The position numbers and the translations under genes are program-made. This document shows positions 27,719 to 36,432 of a DNA stretch of 64,000 nucleotides, one piece after another. The first letter of the stretch is position 1. The number at the start of each line of letters is the position of its first letter. The notes beneath the pieces are model-generated. The model saw only the letters and a program-made list of their open reading frames with translations, had not been told where the DNA came from and searched no databases. Source of the DNA: Lederbergia panacisoli (GTDB lineage: Bacteria > Bacillota > Bacilli > Bacillales > Bacillaceae_C); contig NZ_JANJGU010000009.1 of the NCBI RefSeq assembly GCF_024626525.1, positions 90,797 to 154,796 of the forward strand. The letters run 5' to 3'.

Positions 27719-28062
27719 GATAATTTCCAGGCAGGAATTAATGAATGAAACTTAAAAAAATAACTCATGATGAGGTGAATACCTGTGTAGATGGCAAGTA
27801 TCGCTACATATGTCAGAAACCAAATAAGGATGGGTTTTTGTAAAAAGTGATATAGCAAAAACATCCCTATAGGAAACGGTACTATCACTATAAGCCATAT
27901 AGGTGCTCGTAAAGCTTCGGTAATAGCACCTAAGGAAACAACTGTAGCACCAATGAGAAAAGCTTGCCAAAAAACGAGCCCATTTTTAAGTAAATGGCTT
28001 CCAAAAAAATAGGAGAGCGACGTTAGTAGAATAGAAAGGACGAAGCTAATCACATAAATCAT
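27715..28062 (-). CDS. Membrane protein, unknown (pair member 1)
   Basis: A 115-aa protein with about four hydrophobic helices and very few charged residues (SYFFGSHLLKNGLVFWQAFLIGA, then LIVIVPFPIGMFLLYHF and WFLTYVAILAIYTGIHLIM). No family is recognised. The ATG overlaps the stop of the upstream membrane-protein gene by 4 bases, so the two are translationally coupled and may form a complex. Confidence 0.65.
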   Translation of the reverse strand: MIYVISFVLSILLTSLSYFFGSHLLKNGLVFWQAFLIGATVVSLGAITEALRAPIWLIVIVPFPIGMFLLYHFLQKPILIWFLTYVAILAIYTGIHLIMSYFFKFHSLIPAWKLS

Positions 28063-28523
28063 TTGTTTGCTCCTTGTCTTAATAAAGTCCCCAAGAAAAT
28101 AATAAAAATATAGCTCAAGAAAAAGGTGTAAATATTAAAAAATAAACTATTCGTATATTGATTGAACCACCCAAAGCGAAAAATTCTAGATTCAGGATTA
28201 GTTGGAGGCCCTCCTAAGGCAATAACGAGTTCATTTTTATAATGAATAATTGCGTACACTAATAATGCGCAACCAAGCACGGAAAATAGGAAAATTCCTA
28301 TTTTGAACTTCAAGCCCGCCTTTTTCAAAAGTTTCGATGTCAGCCGAAAGGTAAAAATATAACTTGCAAGAAAAAATGGTGAAAATAACATAATAAATAT
28401 AATGCCTAGATTACCATTTCCCGAAATAGATTCAGGACTTACTGTAAAAATATGCTCAATAAGGTAAAATCCAAAAAAAGAGATCAGAGTCGTTGTAACC
28501 CAAAAGAACCATGTCTTTTTCAA
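28059..28523 (-). CDS. Membrane protein, unknown (pair member 2)
   Basis: A 154-aa protein with four predicted membrane helices, starting MKKTWFFWVTTTLISFFGFY. An outward loop is likely around NELVIALGGPPTNPESRIFRFGWFNQ. I recognise no family. AAAGGGGGAG lies about 8 bases upstream of the ATG. It is the first gene of a two-gene unit. Confidence 0.65.
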   Translation of the reverse strand: MKKTWFFWVTTTLISFFGFYLIEHIFTVSPESISGNGNLGIIFIMLFSPFFLASYIFTFRLTSKLLKKAGLKFKIGIFLFSVLGCALLVYAIIHYKNELVIALGGPPTNPESRIFRFGWFNQYTNSLFFNIYTFFLSYIFIIFLGTLLRQGANK

Positions 28524-28744
28524 TATACTCCCCCTTTGTAGGCATACTTTTGTTTACTACTACTCTACCATAAAAAGTCCGCAGTAATTTGAATTTTTTA
28601 AAAACTGAACAGAAATCGGGACACCATATAGTAAAATACGGATGCTCTGCATACCTTAAGGGATAGCGACAATGATCAATCGGTAAGAGTGCTTGATTCA
28701 ACGCTTCAAAAGGACATCATTGTGAAAAAGTAGTGGACTTTGTC
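28524..28744. other. Spacer between the membrane-protein pair and the 52-bp array
   Basis: No gene, repeat or convincing hairpin is seen in this 220-base stretch; it probably holds the promoter of the membrane-protein pair on the minus strand. Confidence 0.4.
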
Positions 28745-28755
28745 CAATAATGCGC

Positions 28756-29190
28756 CCAATGTGCCCTTATTCAAAAAAAGGAGGCGTTCAAGGTCACGAT
28801 GAGGCATCCAATGTGCCCTTATTCAAGAAAAAGAGGCGTTCAAGGTCACGATGAAGACTCCAATGTGCCCTTATTCAAGAAAAAGAGGCATTCAAGGTCA
28901 CGATGAGGCGCCCAATGTGCCCCTATTCAAGAAAAAGAGGCGTTCTAGGTCACGATGAGGCATCCAATGTGCCCTTATTCAAGAAAAAGAGGCGTTCAAG
29001 GTCACGATGAAGACTCCAATGTGCCCTTATTCAAGAAAAAGAGGCATTCAAGGTCACGATGAAGACTCCAACGTGCCCTTATCCAAGAAAAAGAGGACTC
29101 GAGGTCACGATGAAAAAACCATCGTACCTTCAATCAAGGAAAAGCGATGTCCTATGTCACGATGCAAGCACCTCCGCACCCTCAATCAAA
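28756..29190. repeat. Tandem array of about nine 52-bp units
   Basis: The unit starts CCAATGTGCCCTTATTCAAG, continues AAAAAGAGGCGTTCAAG and ends GTCACGATGAGGCAT. Seven starts are exactly 52 bases apart (28756, 28808, 28860, 28912, 28964, 29016, 29068); the next at 29119 is 51 away and the last at 29171 is degraded. Variants alternate between GAGGC-type and GAAGACT-type ends. Its sequence is unrelated to the 51-bp array at 3.2 kb although the unit length is almost the same. Non-coding, upstream of the trp promoter. Confidence 0.93.
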
Positions 29191-29280
29191 AATTATTAAA
29201 TTAAATTTCGATCGAGTCCAAAAATCACTAAAAATACCGCCCCCCAAAAAAAATCATCAAACAAAAATTAAAATAATATC

Positions 29281-29309
29281 TTGACATTCCTTTTTTAAAC
29301 AGCTAAGAT
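29281..29309 (+). promoter_or_regulatory. Sigma-A promoter of the trp operon
   Basis: TTGACA (29281-29286) and TAAGAT (29304-29309) are spaced 17 bases apart, about 35 bases before the first T-box leader. Confidence 0.75.
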
Positions 29310-29344
29310 GATAAATAATTCAAACTTAATGAATATTTCTGGCA

Positions 29345-29607
29345 GTGACGAAGAAGAGTAGCTATTTTGCAGCACTTAAGAGAGCTGGTGGTCGGTGCAA
29401 ACCAGTGTGCGGAAATGGTGAATGGGCTTCTGAGCCTCCAAACCGAAACTTTTCAAGAAGCAAGTAGGCTTTGGCGCTAGGTCTTCGCGTTAGTAAGACA
29501 GGTGATAAGCATGATTGCTTGTCGCTGTTAAAGTGAGCTGATTTTTTGGCTAATGAAGGTGGTACCACGGGTTCCTCGTCCTTTGGATGAGGGCCCTTTT
29601 TGTGTTT
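29345..29607 (+). promoter_or_regulatory. Tryptophan T-box leader 1 of the trp operon
   Basis: Stem I elements (AGAGAGCTGGTGGTCGGTG, then GAATGGGCTTCTGAGC) are followed by the T-box sequence AATGAAGGTGGTACCACGG (29552-29570) and a terminator (CCTCGTCC/GGATGAGG, 29574-29592, then GCCCTTTTT). The codon after the conserved GAA in the specifier position is TGG (29423-29425), i.e. tryptophan. Uncharged tRNA-Trp should allow read-through. Confidence 0.88.
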
Positions 29608-29787
29608 TTTTAAAAGATAAATGTAAATCGTTGATTAAGAAGAGTACACTTGGAACGTTAGTAAAAGAGAGCCGGTGATGGTGGGAATCCGGTACGAGCG
29701 ACCTTGTGGAATGGGCTTAAGAGAGATTTCCTGAATTCAGTAGTAGGGAAATCCGGTTTCCACCGTTAACAGGATAAAGTATCGGAC

Positions 29788-29949
29788 CTTTTTTCACTGT
29801 CTAGCTCCAGCGCCTATCGACTAGCAAACTTCCTGTCCTTTTCGCTTGCGTAGTCAACATCGACTCGTTCCTCGTCGTGTTTCCTTTATCGCAAGTCTTA
29901 GGCCCTGAAGTTTGTACGTCGATGAGCAAGGCGCTTGCGCTTTTCTAAT
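29788..29949. repeat. Dispersed Bacillaceae-type structured repeat inside T-box 2
   Basis: A 162-base element with matching ends: AGCGCCTATCGAC near the left and GTCGATGAGCAAGGCGCT near the right, plus an inner pair CTTGCG/CGCAAG. The left 33 bases (from 29798) occur again at 34889-34920 with one mismatch, which shows it is a repeat family. It disrupts no pairing of the T-box if stem III reforms across it. Confidence 0.8.
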
Positions 29950-30013
29950 GTCCCGTACTTGATGAGATGAAGATTAATTAAATCTTCAATAGAGGTGGCA
30001 CCGCGGACATAAC

Positions 30014-30058
30014 GCCCTCTGTAAACACAAAACAATTGTGTTTGCAGAGGGCTTTTTT
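30014..30058 (+). terminator. Attenuator terminator of T-box 2
   Basis: GCCCTCTGTAAACACAA pairs with TTGTGTTTGCAGAGGGC (17 bp) followed by six T, 28 bases before trpD. Confidence 0.92.
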
Positions 30059-30085
30059 ATATTAAAAAATGAGAGGAGTATAAAC

Positions 30086-31111
30086 ATGAAACAATATTTA
30101 CAAAAATTGATGGTTGGTGAACATTTAACGATAACTGAAATGACGGAAGCGGCAAGAATTCTTTTTTCTGGTGAAGTTTCCGAAAGTGAAGCGGGTGCAT
30201 TGCTTGGTTTATTAGCCTTAAAAGGTGAGACGGCAGATGAAATAGCAGGCTTAGTCCATGCCCTGCGTGAAAAATCACCGGCTATTTTATCCATGGAAGA
30301 AAGAGTGATGGATAATTGCGGAACCGGTGGGGATGGTTCAAGTAGTTTCAACATTAGTACGACTTCGGCTTTCGTTATTGCGGGTGCCGGAATCAAGGTT
30401 GCAAAGCATGGAAATAGAAGTGTTTCAAGTCAAACGGGAAGTGCAGACGTATTAGAATATTTTGGGGTCTCACTTGACAATAGTCCAGATGAAACGGAGG
30501 AGCTTCTCGCTGAAAATGGAATTGCCTTTTTATTCGCTCCCCATGTACATCCAGCGATGAAGGCTGTTATGAAAGTTAGACGAGATCTTCGAGTTCCAAC
30601 GATTTTCAACTTGATCGGGCCATTGACGAACCCGGTTGAATTGGATACACAGTTATTAGGAATCTATCGACGTGATAAGTTGATGCTGATGGGTGAAGTG
30701 TTAAAGCAGCTTGGAAGAAAAAGAGCAGTCGTCATCAATGGTGCAGGATATCTTGATGAAGCTTCACTTTCTGGTGAAAATCATCTCGTTATCCTTGAAA
30801 ATGGTGGGCTAACCCCACTAACGTTACTTCCGAAAGATGTAAGTCTCCCAACGTATTCCAATGAGGAAATTATGGGTGGGGATGCTGAGCGAAATGCGCA
30901 TATTATGATGAGCGTTCTTCGTGGAGACGATGGGCCATTCCGCGATACCGTATTGTTAAATGCAGGAATAGGAATTTATGCTAATGGAAATGTAAATTCC
31001 ATTCAAGATGGAATTGAAAAGGCGAAAGAAAGCATTGATTCAGGGGCTGCATTGTCCAAATTGGAATACCTCATTGAAAGAAGTCAACATACAAAGCAAG
31101 GAGTGCTATAA
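30086..31111 (+). CDS. trpD: Anthranilate phosphoribosyltransferase
   Basis: A 341-aa enzyme joining anthranilate and PRPP, the second step of tryptophan synthesis. The PRPP loop GTGGDGSSSFNIST (about 78-91) and KHGNRSVSSQTGSADVLE are present. GAGAGGAG lies 8 bases before the ATG at 30086; upstream Met codons fall within the attenuator. It is the first gene after two tryptophan T-boxes; trpE, which usually precedes it in Bacillus, is absent from the window. Confidence 0.96.
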   Translation: MKQYLQKLMVGEHLTITEMTEAARILFSGEVSESEAGALLGLLALKGETADEIAGLVHALREKSPAILSMEERVMDNCGTGGDGSSSFNISTTSAFVIAGAGIKVAKHGNRSVSSQTGSADVLEYFGVSLDNSPDETEELLAENGIAFLFAPHVHPAMKAVMKVRRDLRVPTIFNLIGPLTNPVELDTQLLGIYRRDKLMLMGEVLKQLGRKRAVVINGAGYLDEASLSGENHLVILENGGLTPLTLLPKDVSLPTYSNEEIMGGDAERNAHIMMSVLRGDDGPFRDTVLLNAGIGIYANGNVNSIQDGIEKAKESIDSGAALSKLEYLIERSQHTKQGVL

Positions 31112-31112
31112 A

Positions 31113-31901
31113 TTGACGATTTTAGATAAGATTATTGAGCAGAAAAAGAGAGAAGTCCAGGAACTGAAAGTAATCTATAGTGTGCAACAGTTGGTAAATG
31201 AAAAAAGCCGCCCCTCCTTATATGAGAGCTTTAAAAATCAAGAAAATATTAGCGTCATTGCGGAAGTGAAACGAGCATCTCCATCAAAGGGGGTCATTAA
31301 TGATGGAGTCGATCCCGTTGCTCAGGCAAAAGCATACGCGCAAGCTGGTGCCGGTGCGATCTCCGTTTTAACAGATCGGCAATTTTTCAAAGGATCTATG
31401 GCAGATCTTTCCGCTGTTTCAGAAGCGGTTGCCCTTCCTTTGCTATGTAAGGATTTTATGATTGATGAAGTCCAAATTGATGTTGCGAAAGACCATGGTG
31501 CCAGTGTTATTCTGTTGATTGCAGCGGCGCTTCCTGAAGAGAGGCTGCGTGACCTATATCATTACGCAAGATCGAAACAATTAGATGTTTTATTCGAGGT
31601 TCATGATGAAAAAGAAGCAGAAATGGCTCTTCGCATTGGTGCTCGAATTATCGGAATAAATAATCGTAATTTAAAAACATTTGCGGTTGATCTCGGAGTG
31701 ACGGAGCGAGTGGCTTCCGTATTAAAAAATGAAGATTGTCTCCTCGTAAGTGAAAGTGGCATCCGCGCGAAGCAAGATGTTGAACAAGTGGCGCAAGCTG
31801 GGGCAAAAGCAATTTTAGTTGGGGAGACATTAATGAAATCAGCGAATATTACAGAAACGATGAATGAAATTCGGATCCCGCTCACGAAGGTGGTGAAGTA
31901 A
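31113..31901 (+). CDS. trpC: Indole-3-glycerol phosphate synthase
   Basis: A 262-aa TIM-barrel enzyme that cyclises CdRP to indole glycerol phosphate. VIAEVKRASPSKG (the catalytic Lys motif), LLCKDFMIDEVQID, IIGINNRNLKTF and LLVSESGI are visible. The start is TTG at 31113, with AAGGAG 9 bases upstream, just after the trpD stop. The stop abuts the trpF start directly. Confidence 0.95.
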   Translation: MTILDKIIEQKKREVQELKVIYSVQQLVNEKSRPSLYESFKNQENISVIAEVKRASPSKGVINDGVDPVAQAKAYAQAGAGAISVLTDRQFFKGSMADLSAVSEAVALPLLCKDFMIDEVQIDVAKDHGASVILLIAAALPEERLRDLYHYARSKQLDVLFEVHDEKEAEMALRIGARIIGINNRNLKTFAVDLGVTERVASVLKNEDCLLVSESGIRAKQDVEQVAQAGAKAILVGETLMKSANITETMNEIRIPLTKVVK

Positions 31902-32546
31902 TTGAAGGTTAAAATTTGCGGCATCATGTCAGAAGAAGCTGCACTTTCTGCAAGTGATTCTGGGGCCGACTTTCTGGGGTTTGTTTTTGCGGAAAGTAAA
32001 AGGAAAGTTTCCCCTGAGAAAGCGGCAAGCATTATTCAACAATTGCCTGAACATGTAAAAACGGTTGGAGTTTTCGTGAATGAATCCTATGAAAATATCG
32101 TCCGTATTGCTGAAACTGCCAATCTCGATATTATCCAGTTACATGGAGACGAGACTCAAGACTTTTGTAAAAGGTTGCCATATCCCGTGATTAAGGCCTT
32201 TTCTATAAAAGAACAAGATAATCTTAACGAACTAGCAAATTATGATTGTGATTATTTTTTAGTAGATAGTCCCGGTGAAAAATATCGCGGCGGAAGCGGG
32301 ATTCCATTCGATTGGAGCCTTCTTGAAAATTTAAAAATTCCAAGAGACAAAATCATTTTAGCAGGCGGGCTTGACCTAGAAAATGTAAAAAAGGCAATAT
32401 CAGTCGTTAGACCTGCCGTAGTCGATGTGTCGAGCGGTGTTGAGACAAACGGAATAAAAGACGTAAAAAAAATACAAGAATTTTTAGCAGCAGCAAAATT
32501 AGAGGAGCGTGAACACATTGGTAGTATACACATCACCAAATATTAA
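31902..32546 (+). CDS. trpF: Phosphoribosylanthranilate isomerase
   Basis: A 214-aa isomerase, step three of the pathway. The N-terminal [13 protein letters not shown] carries the catalytic Cys, with [25 protein letters not shown] and the usual [11 protein letters not shown]. The start is TTG immediately after the trpC stop. It overlaps the start of trpB by about 29 bases. Confidence 0.95.
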   Translation: MKVKICGIMSEEAALSASDSGADFLGFVFAESKRKVSPEKAASIIQQLPEHVKTVGVFVNESYENIVRIAETANLDIIQLHGDETQDFCKRLPYPVIKAFSIKEQDNLNELANYDCDYFLVDSPGEKYRGGSGIPFDWSLLENLKIPRDKIILAGGLDLENVKKAISVVRPAVVDVSSGVETNGIKDVKKIQEFLAAAKLEEREHIGSIHITKY

Positions 32547-33723
32547 GGGAAGATATGGCGAGTTTGGCGGAAGGTTTGTTCCGGAAACATTAATGACAGC
32601 TGTATTGGAATTGGAAGAAGAATATGAAAAAGCAATCGCTGATCCTGAATTTCAAAAAGAAATGGATCATTATTTAAAACAATATATCGGTAGAGAAACT
32701 CCACTTTATTTTGCGGAAAACTTATCGAAGCTTGCTGGAGGACCAAAGATATATTTGAAACGTGAGGATCTTAACCATACGGGCGCTCACAAAATCAATA
32801 ATACAATTGGCCAGGCGCTTCTTACACTTCGGATGGGTAAGAAGAAAGTAGTGGCGGAAACCGGTGCAGGACAACATGGAGTAGCAACCGCAACAGTGTG
32901 CGCATTGCTTGGATTGGACTGTATCGTATTCATGGGTGAAGAGGACATCCGCCGTCAACAATTGAATGTTTTCAGGATGGAGCTTTTAGGCGCTGAAGTA
33001 CGAAGTGTCACCCAAGGAAGTGGAACGCTAAAGGATGCGGTCAATGAAGCACTACGCTACTGGGTGGCGAATGTAGAGGACACTCATTATATTTTAGGTT
33101 CAGTTGTCGGACCTCATCCTTTCCCGAGAATTGTAAGAGACTTCCAAAGTGTCATCGGAAGTGAGACGAAAAAGCAAATGTTAGAGCAAGAAGGAAGGCT
33201 TCCAGATGCAGTAGTTGCATGCATTGGCGGCGGAAGCAACGCGATGGGCATGTTTTATCCATTTATTGAAGATGAGGAAGTGAAAATATATGGTGTGGAA
33301 GCAGCTGGGGCTGGAATTGAAACAGGAAAGCATGCTGCCGTCTTGACGGACGGAAAAGCCGGGGTATTACATGGTACACTAACTTATCTTTTACAAGATG
33401 AACACGGTCAAATACAGAGCGCCCATTCGATTTCTGCAGGTCTTGATTATCCAGGCGTCGGGCCTGAACATGCCTATTTAAAAGATTCGGGGCGTGTCAC
33501 GTATACGTCAGCAACGGATCAAGAAGCATTGGAGGCTTTTCAACTACTCGCAAAAACAGAAGGCATTATTCCTGCGTTAGAAAGTTCGCATGCAGTTGCC
33601 TACGCGATGAAGCTTGCAAAACAAATGAAGAAATCTGAAACACTTGTCGTCTGTTTATCAGGGAGAGGGGACAAAGATGTGGATGCTGTCAGAGATGCAA
33701 TCGGAGGTGTGAACAATGGGTAA
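32518..33723 (+). CDS. trpB: Tryptophan synthase beta subunit
   Basis: A 401-aa PLP enzyme that joins indole and serine. The PLP-binding lysine is Lys-92 in HTGAHKINN, and the glycine-rich phosphate site GGGSNAMG is clear, as are [11 protein letters not shown] and the C-terminal [15 protein letters not shown] at 32501-32506 leaves 11 bases before TTG 32518 but only two before GTG 32509, so 32518 is preferred; either start leaves the core intact. It overlaps trpF and trpA. Confidence 0.95.
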   Translation: MVVYTSPNIKGRYGEFGGRFVPETLMTAVLELEEEYEKAIADPEFQKEMDHYLKQYIGRETPLYFAENLSKLAGGPKIYLKREDLNHTGAHKINNTIGQALLTLRMGKKKVVAETGAGQHGVATATVCALLGLDCIVFMGEEDIRRQQLNVFRMELLGAEVRSVTQGSGTLKDAVNEALRYWVANVEDTHYILGSVVGPHPFPRIVRDFQSVIGSETKKQMLEQEGRLPDAVVACIGGGSNAMGMFYPFIEDEEVKIYGVEAAGAGIETGKHAAVLTDGKAGVLHGTLTYLLQDEHGQIQSAHSISAGLDYPGVGPEHAYLKDSGRVTYTSATDQEALEAFQLLAKTEGIIPALESSHAVAYAMKLAKQMKKSETLVVCLSGRGDKDVDAVRDAIGGVNNG

Positions 33724-34507
33724 AGCAAAAATGGATGCAGCTTTTAAAGAGGTATTGGATAAAGGGGATAAAGCATTTGTTCCCTATATTATGGCTGGTG
33801 ATGGAGGACTTGAGAACTTACAGGAGCAAATTTTATTTTTGGAAAAAAGCGGTGCTACTGTGGTGGAGCTTGGGATTCCTTTTTCCGATCCAGTTGCAGA
33901 TGGTCCCGTCATCCAGGAAGCGGGAATAAGGGCACTTGCAAATGGAACGACATTGGATGGAGTACTTGAAAGTTTGCTGGGATGGAAAGAAGAACGATCA
34001 ATTCCAATCGTATTAATGACGTATTTTAACTTAATTTATTCTTACGGTATAGAGAAATTTGCGATACGTTGTAAGGAAGTTGGAGTAGACGGCTTAATTA
34101 TACCTGATTTACCTTTTGAAGAGGATGAGATGGTTGCGCCGATTTTTTCTAAGTACGAGTTAGCATTAATCCATTTAGTTGCGCCTACAAGTCCGCGCAG
34201 TAGAATTGAAAAGATAGCAAAAGCAACGGAAGGATTTCTTTATGCCGTTACGGTTAAAGGGATAACAGGAGTCAGAAACCAATATGAAGATGGATTAGCG
34301 GCATACTTACAAGAATTAAGCGAGTTTTCATCCGTTCCTGTACTTGCAGGATTTGGTGTATCATCGCCTGAGAAGGTAAGGGAATTAGGCAAATATTGTG
34401 CAGGTGTCATTGTCGGCAGTAAAATAGTTGATCTTCTGCACAAGGGTGATAGGGAAGAAATTAAGGATATTATTGCCGCTTCAAAAAAAAGAACAGTCGT
34501 CTCCTAA
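33716..34507 (+). CDS. trpA: Tryptophan synthase alpha subunit
   Basis: A 263-aa TIM-barrel subunit that releases indole from indole glycerol phosphate. Active-site strings [22 protein letters not shown] and [13 protein letters not shown] (catalytic Glu and Asp) and the phosphate-binding [11 protein letters not shown] are present. The ATG overlaps the end of trpB by 8 bases. It is the last gene of trpDCFBA; a candidate sigma-B promoter for the next gene begins just after its stop. Confidence 0.95.
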   Translation: MGKAKMDAAFKEVLDKGDKAFVPYIMAGDGGLENLQEQILFLEKSGATVVELGIPFSDPVADGPVIQEAGIRALANGTTLDGVLESLLGWKEERSIPIVLMTYFNLIYSYGIEKFAIRCKEVGVDGLIIPDLPFEEDEMVAPIFSKYELALIHLVAPTSPRSRIEKIAKATEGFLYAVTVKGITGVRNQYEDGLAAYLQELSEFSSVPVLAGFGVSSPEKVRELGKYCAGVIVGSKIVDLLHKGDREEIKDIIAASKKRTVVS

Positions 34508-34508
34508 T

Positions 34509-34534
34509 GTTTTTACCTTCAAAATAGTGGGTAA
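34509..34534 (+). promoter_or_regulatory. Candidate sigma-B promoter
   Basis: GTTTTT (34509-34514) and GGGTAA (34529-34534), spaced 14 bases, match the sigma-B consensus GTTTAA-N12-15-GGGWAW. It lies 34 bases before the start of the small gene at 34568. Confidence 0.6.
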
Positions 34535-34567
34535 ATATATGCAAAGACAAAAAAGGAGGCAACTCTA

Positions 34568-34846
34568 ATGTCTAAAAACATAAATCCACTGTTATTGTTA
34601 GGACTAGGAATTGCCGGTGTTACCTATTTATCGAAACATGAAAATAGGGAGAAGGCGATGGATCTTTACCGATCGGCTAAAGAAAAAGTAGTAGACTTTT
34701 TATGTGAACAAAACCCCAGCGCGTGCAAGGAGCTTTTGGAAAAGGCAGGGAACCCTGACCCTCATGATATTGGTGATACAAGAATGGTTGGAGAGGGTGC
34801 AATGTACTCAGTTGAATATTATAATAAAGAAGAACAACAGAAATAA
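34568..34846 (+). CDS. Small YtxH-like hypothetical protein
   Basis: A 92-aa protein with a short N-terminal hydrophobic stretch (NPLLLLGLGIAGVTYL, residues 6-21) and a charged helix (ENREKAMDLYRSAKEKVVDF), as in small YtxH-like stress proteins, then an acidic tail. Two cysteines (FLCEQNPSACKE) are spaced 8 apart. I can name no family with certainty. AAAAAGGAGG lies 8 bases upstream. A candidate sigma-B promoter precedes it, which would make it a general stress protein. Confidence 0.65.
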   Translation: MSKNINPLLLLGLGIAGVTYLSKHENREKAMDLYRSAKEKVVDFLCEQNPSACKELLEKAGNPDPHDIGDTRMVGEGAMYSVEYYNKEEQQK

Positions 34847-34855
34847 AAGAGCATG

Positions 34856-34888
34856 GCCCTTCTCACCAAGAGAGGGGCTTGTTTTTTT
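34856..34888 (+). terminator. Terminator after the small YtxH-like gene
   Basis: GCCCTTCTC pairs with GAGAGGGGC (one G-U) around a short loop, followed by TTGTTTTTTT. Confidence 0.85.
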
Positions 34889-34920
34889 GTCCAGCTCCAG
34901 CGCCTATCGACTAGCAAACT
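34889..34920. repeat. Truncated copy of the dispersed repeat
   Basis: GTCCAGCTCCAGCGCC, TATCGACTAGCAAACT: identical to the left end of the element at 29798-29830 except for one base. Only the 5' part is present. Confidence 0.8.
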
Positions 34921-35009
34921 CTTCCTTTTCTTTGTCATACGTATATTTTCATCGAAATAAAATGATATGATAAGGCTAGTTCTATTTTTTTCTTGAGGGG
35001 AACACGACA

Positions 35010-35852
35010 ATGAAACGAAAACTAATGAAGCTGATCCTATTTATCGCTTTTGTATGGGCTTTTTTATACATAAATAATAATTGGCTGCAAACATCTGAAT
35101 ATGAAGTCAAATCTGAACGTATTCCGAAGGCTTTTGATGGAATAAGTATCGTGCAGATTTCGGATTTGCATGATGCTGCTTTTGGTGAAAAGCAATTACG
35201 GCTTGTGACCAAAGTGAAAAAACTGAATCCCGATTTTGTTTTTATTACTGGCGACTTTATTGATAGCAACCGATATAATTTACAGAACAGCCTTGACTTT
35301 GTACAACAAATCACGCCATTCACGGATGTGTTCTATGTAACTGGAAATCACGAAGTTGCTGTTAATAGAATTGAAGAGATTACGAAGGCATTGGAGGATG
35401 CAGGAGTTCATGTTCTTATGGACGAGACAGCTGAAATAGAAAAGGCGGGTCAATCCATCCTTATTGCCGGTGTTCAGGATCCACTAGCAAAAGCAATTGC
35501 CCCACCGGAAGAGACCATTGCTGAATCCTTAGATGAGATATTAATAGATGAGCAAAATGATTCTTTTAAATTACTTCTTTCTCATCGACCGGAGGTATTT
35601 GATGTATATGCAATTAAAGATATCGATGTTGTTTTTACTGGCCACGCCCACGGCGGGCAAGTTCGTATCCCAGGAATTGGCGGTCTCATCGCACCAGGGC
35701 AAGGCTGGTTTCCTAAATATACTTCGGGAATTCATGAAAATGGAAGAACGCATATGGTTGTAAGCCGCGGATTAGGAAATAGTATTATTCCTTTTAGGAT
35801 TTTAAACAGACCTGAAATCGTCGTGCTGAATTTAAAAAGCTTGGCGAAATAA
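35010..35852 (+). CDS. Membrane-anchored metallophosphoesterase (YkuE-like)
   Basis: A 280-aa calcineurin-type phosphoesterase with an N-terminal membrane anchor (LMKLILFIAFVWAFLYI). The metal ligands are Asp-52/His-54 (QISDLHD), Asp-82 (ITGDFID), Asn-113/His-114 (TGNHE) and GHAHGGQ near 212. Similar Bacillus proteins act at the cell surface on phosphodiesters or phosphoglycans. TTGAGGGG lies 9 bases upstream. It is monocistronic with a terminator. Substrate unknown. Confidence 0.85.
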   Translation: MKRKLMKLILFIAFVWAFLYINNNWLQTSEYEVKSERIPKAFDGISIVQISDLHDAAFGEKQLRLVTKVKKLNPDFVFITGDFIDSNRYNLQNSLDFVQQITPFTDVFYVTGNHEVAVNRIEEITKALEDAGVHVLMDETAEIEKAGQSILIAGVQDPLAKAIAPPEETIAESLDEILIDEQNDSFKLLLSHRPEVFDVYAIKDIDVVFTGHAHGGQVRIPGIGGLIAPGQGWFPKYTSGIHENGRTHMVVSRGLGNSIIPFRILNRPEIVVLNLKSLAK

Positions 35853-35864
35853 AATAAGAATGAT

Positions 35865-35900
35865 GAAAAGGTTGCTAAAAAAATAGGCAACCTTTTTCAT
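35865..35900 (+). terminator. Terminator after the phosphoesterase gene
   Basis: GAAAAGGTTGC pairs with GCAACCTTTTTC around an 11-base loop, with a T-rich right arm and tail. Confidence 0.85.
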
Positions 35901-35975
35901 ATATAGAACAAAATGTAAAATGAAATATCAAATAATGAGGAATATTAAGATAAGTGAAGGTTTTTTAAGAAAACT

Positions 35976-35990
35976 GTTCTTTATAAAGAA
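35976..35990. promoter_or_regulatory. Candidate SinR-type operator 1
   Basis: GTTCTTTATAAAGAA: it contains the 14-bp perfect palindrome TTCTTTATAAAGAA, and one half-site matches the SinR consensus GTTCTYT. Confidence 0.4.
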
Positions 35991-36049
35991 AAATTAGTAG
36001 TATTTGAAGTTTTTCAATTTAATTATTTTAACCTATACTCACTTTAGGT

Positions 36050-36065
36050 GTTCTTTAAAGAGAAC
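36050..36065. promoter_or_regulatory. Candidate SinR-type operator 2
   Basis: GTTCTTTAAAGAGAAC: two inverted copies of GTTCTYT (GTTCTTT on the plus strand, GTTCTCT on the minus) separated by two bases, the arrangement known for SinR operators. Confidence 0.6.
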
Positions 36066-36432
36066 AGATTTAATAGGCTTTTAATCATATTTTGAGATGC
36101 TATGCCTTTTCCGGAAATCAAGGAGAAACCCGTCTAAAGTATGGTCACAAGCTTTAATAACTATTCGACCTAAAATAAGATAGGGTCACAAAATCCTAGT
36201 GAAATTTTTAGCTTGTTAGAAATTTGAATGTCTTCTCGTACATGAATTCCTTGAATTATGACGATTTTTAAAGAAAAGACACGCTCATTATTTTTTGGAA
36301 TAGGCAAAAAGTAACACTTTAAATGCATGAACATCGATAATATAAAAACAGTAAACAATTCCTATTTTGAAAAAAAGCAAACTAGCCATATCGTACTGAG
36401 GGAGAATCTTTTTTACATTAGGGGGTATGAAC

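Larger units (their letters stand above)
29633..30058 (+). promoter_or_regulatory. Tryptophan T-box leader 2, with an inserted repeat
   Basis: A second leader follows directly: AGAGAGCCGGTGATGGTGG, then GAATGGGCTTAAGAG with specifier TGG (29712-29714), a conserved CGTTAACAGGATAAAG, and far downstream the T-box AGAGGTGGCACCGCGG (29991-30006) and terminator. Between these, 162 bases of a dispersed repeat (29788-29949) lie exactly between the arms AAGTATCGGAC and GTCCCGTACTT, which would otherwise form stem III. Together the two leaders give two sequential tRNA-Trp checks. Confidence 0.88.
35901..36432. other. Spacer with SinR-type operators
   Basis: A 530-base AT-rich stretch with no convincing gene on either strand. 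Its clear content is two inverted-repeat sites, listed separately, at 35977 and 36050. It lies upstream of a SinI-like gene, and part of it may be an untranslated leader or a decayed gene. Confidence 0.5.

Noticed and set aside
29007..29204. 65-codon frame in the 52-bp array
   Set aside because: It is a translation of the repeat units with no start signal.
36170..36358. 62-codon minus-strand frame upstream of the SinI-like gene
   Set aside because: No ribosome binding site, no recognisable domain.
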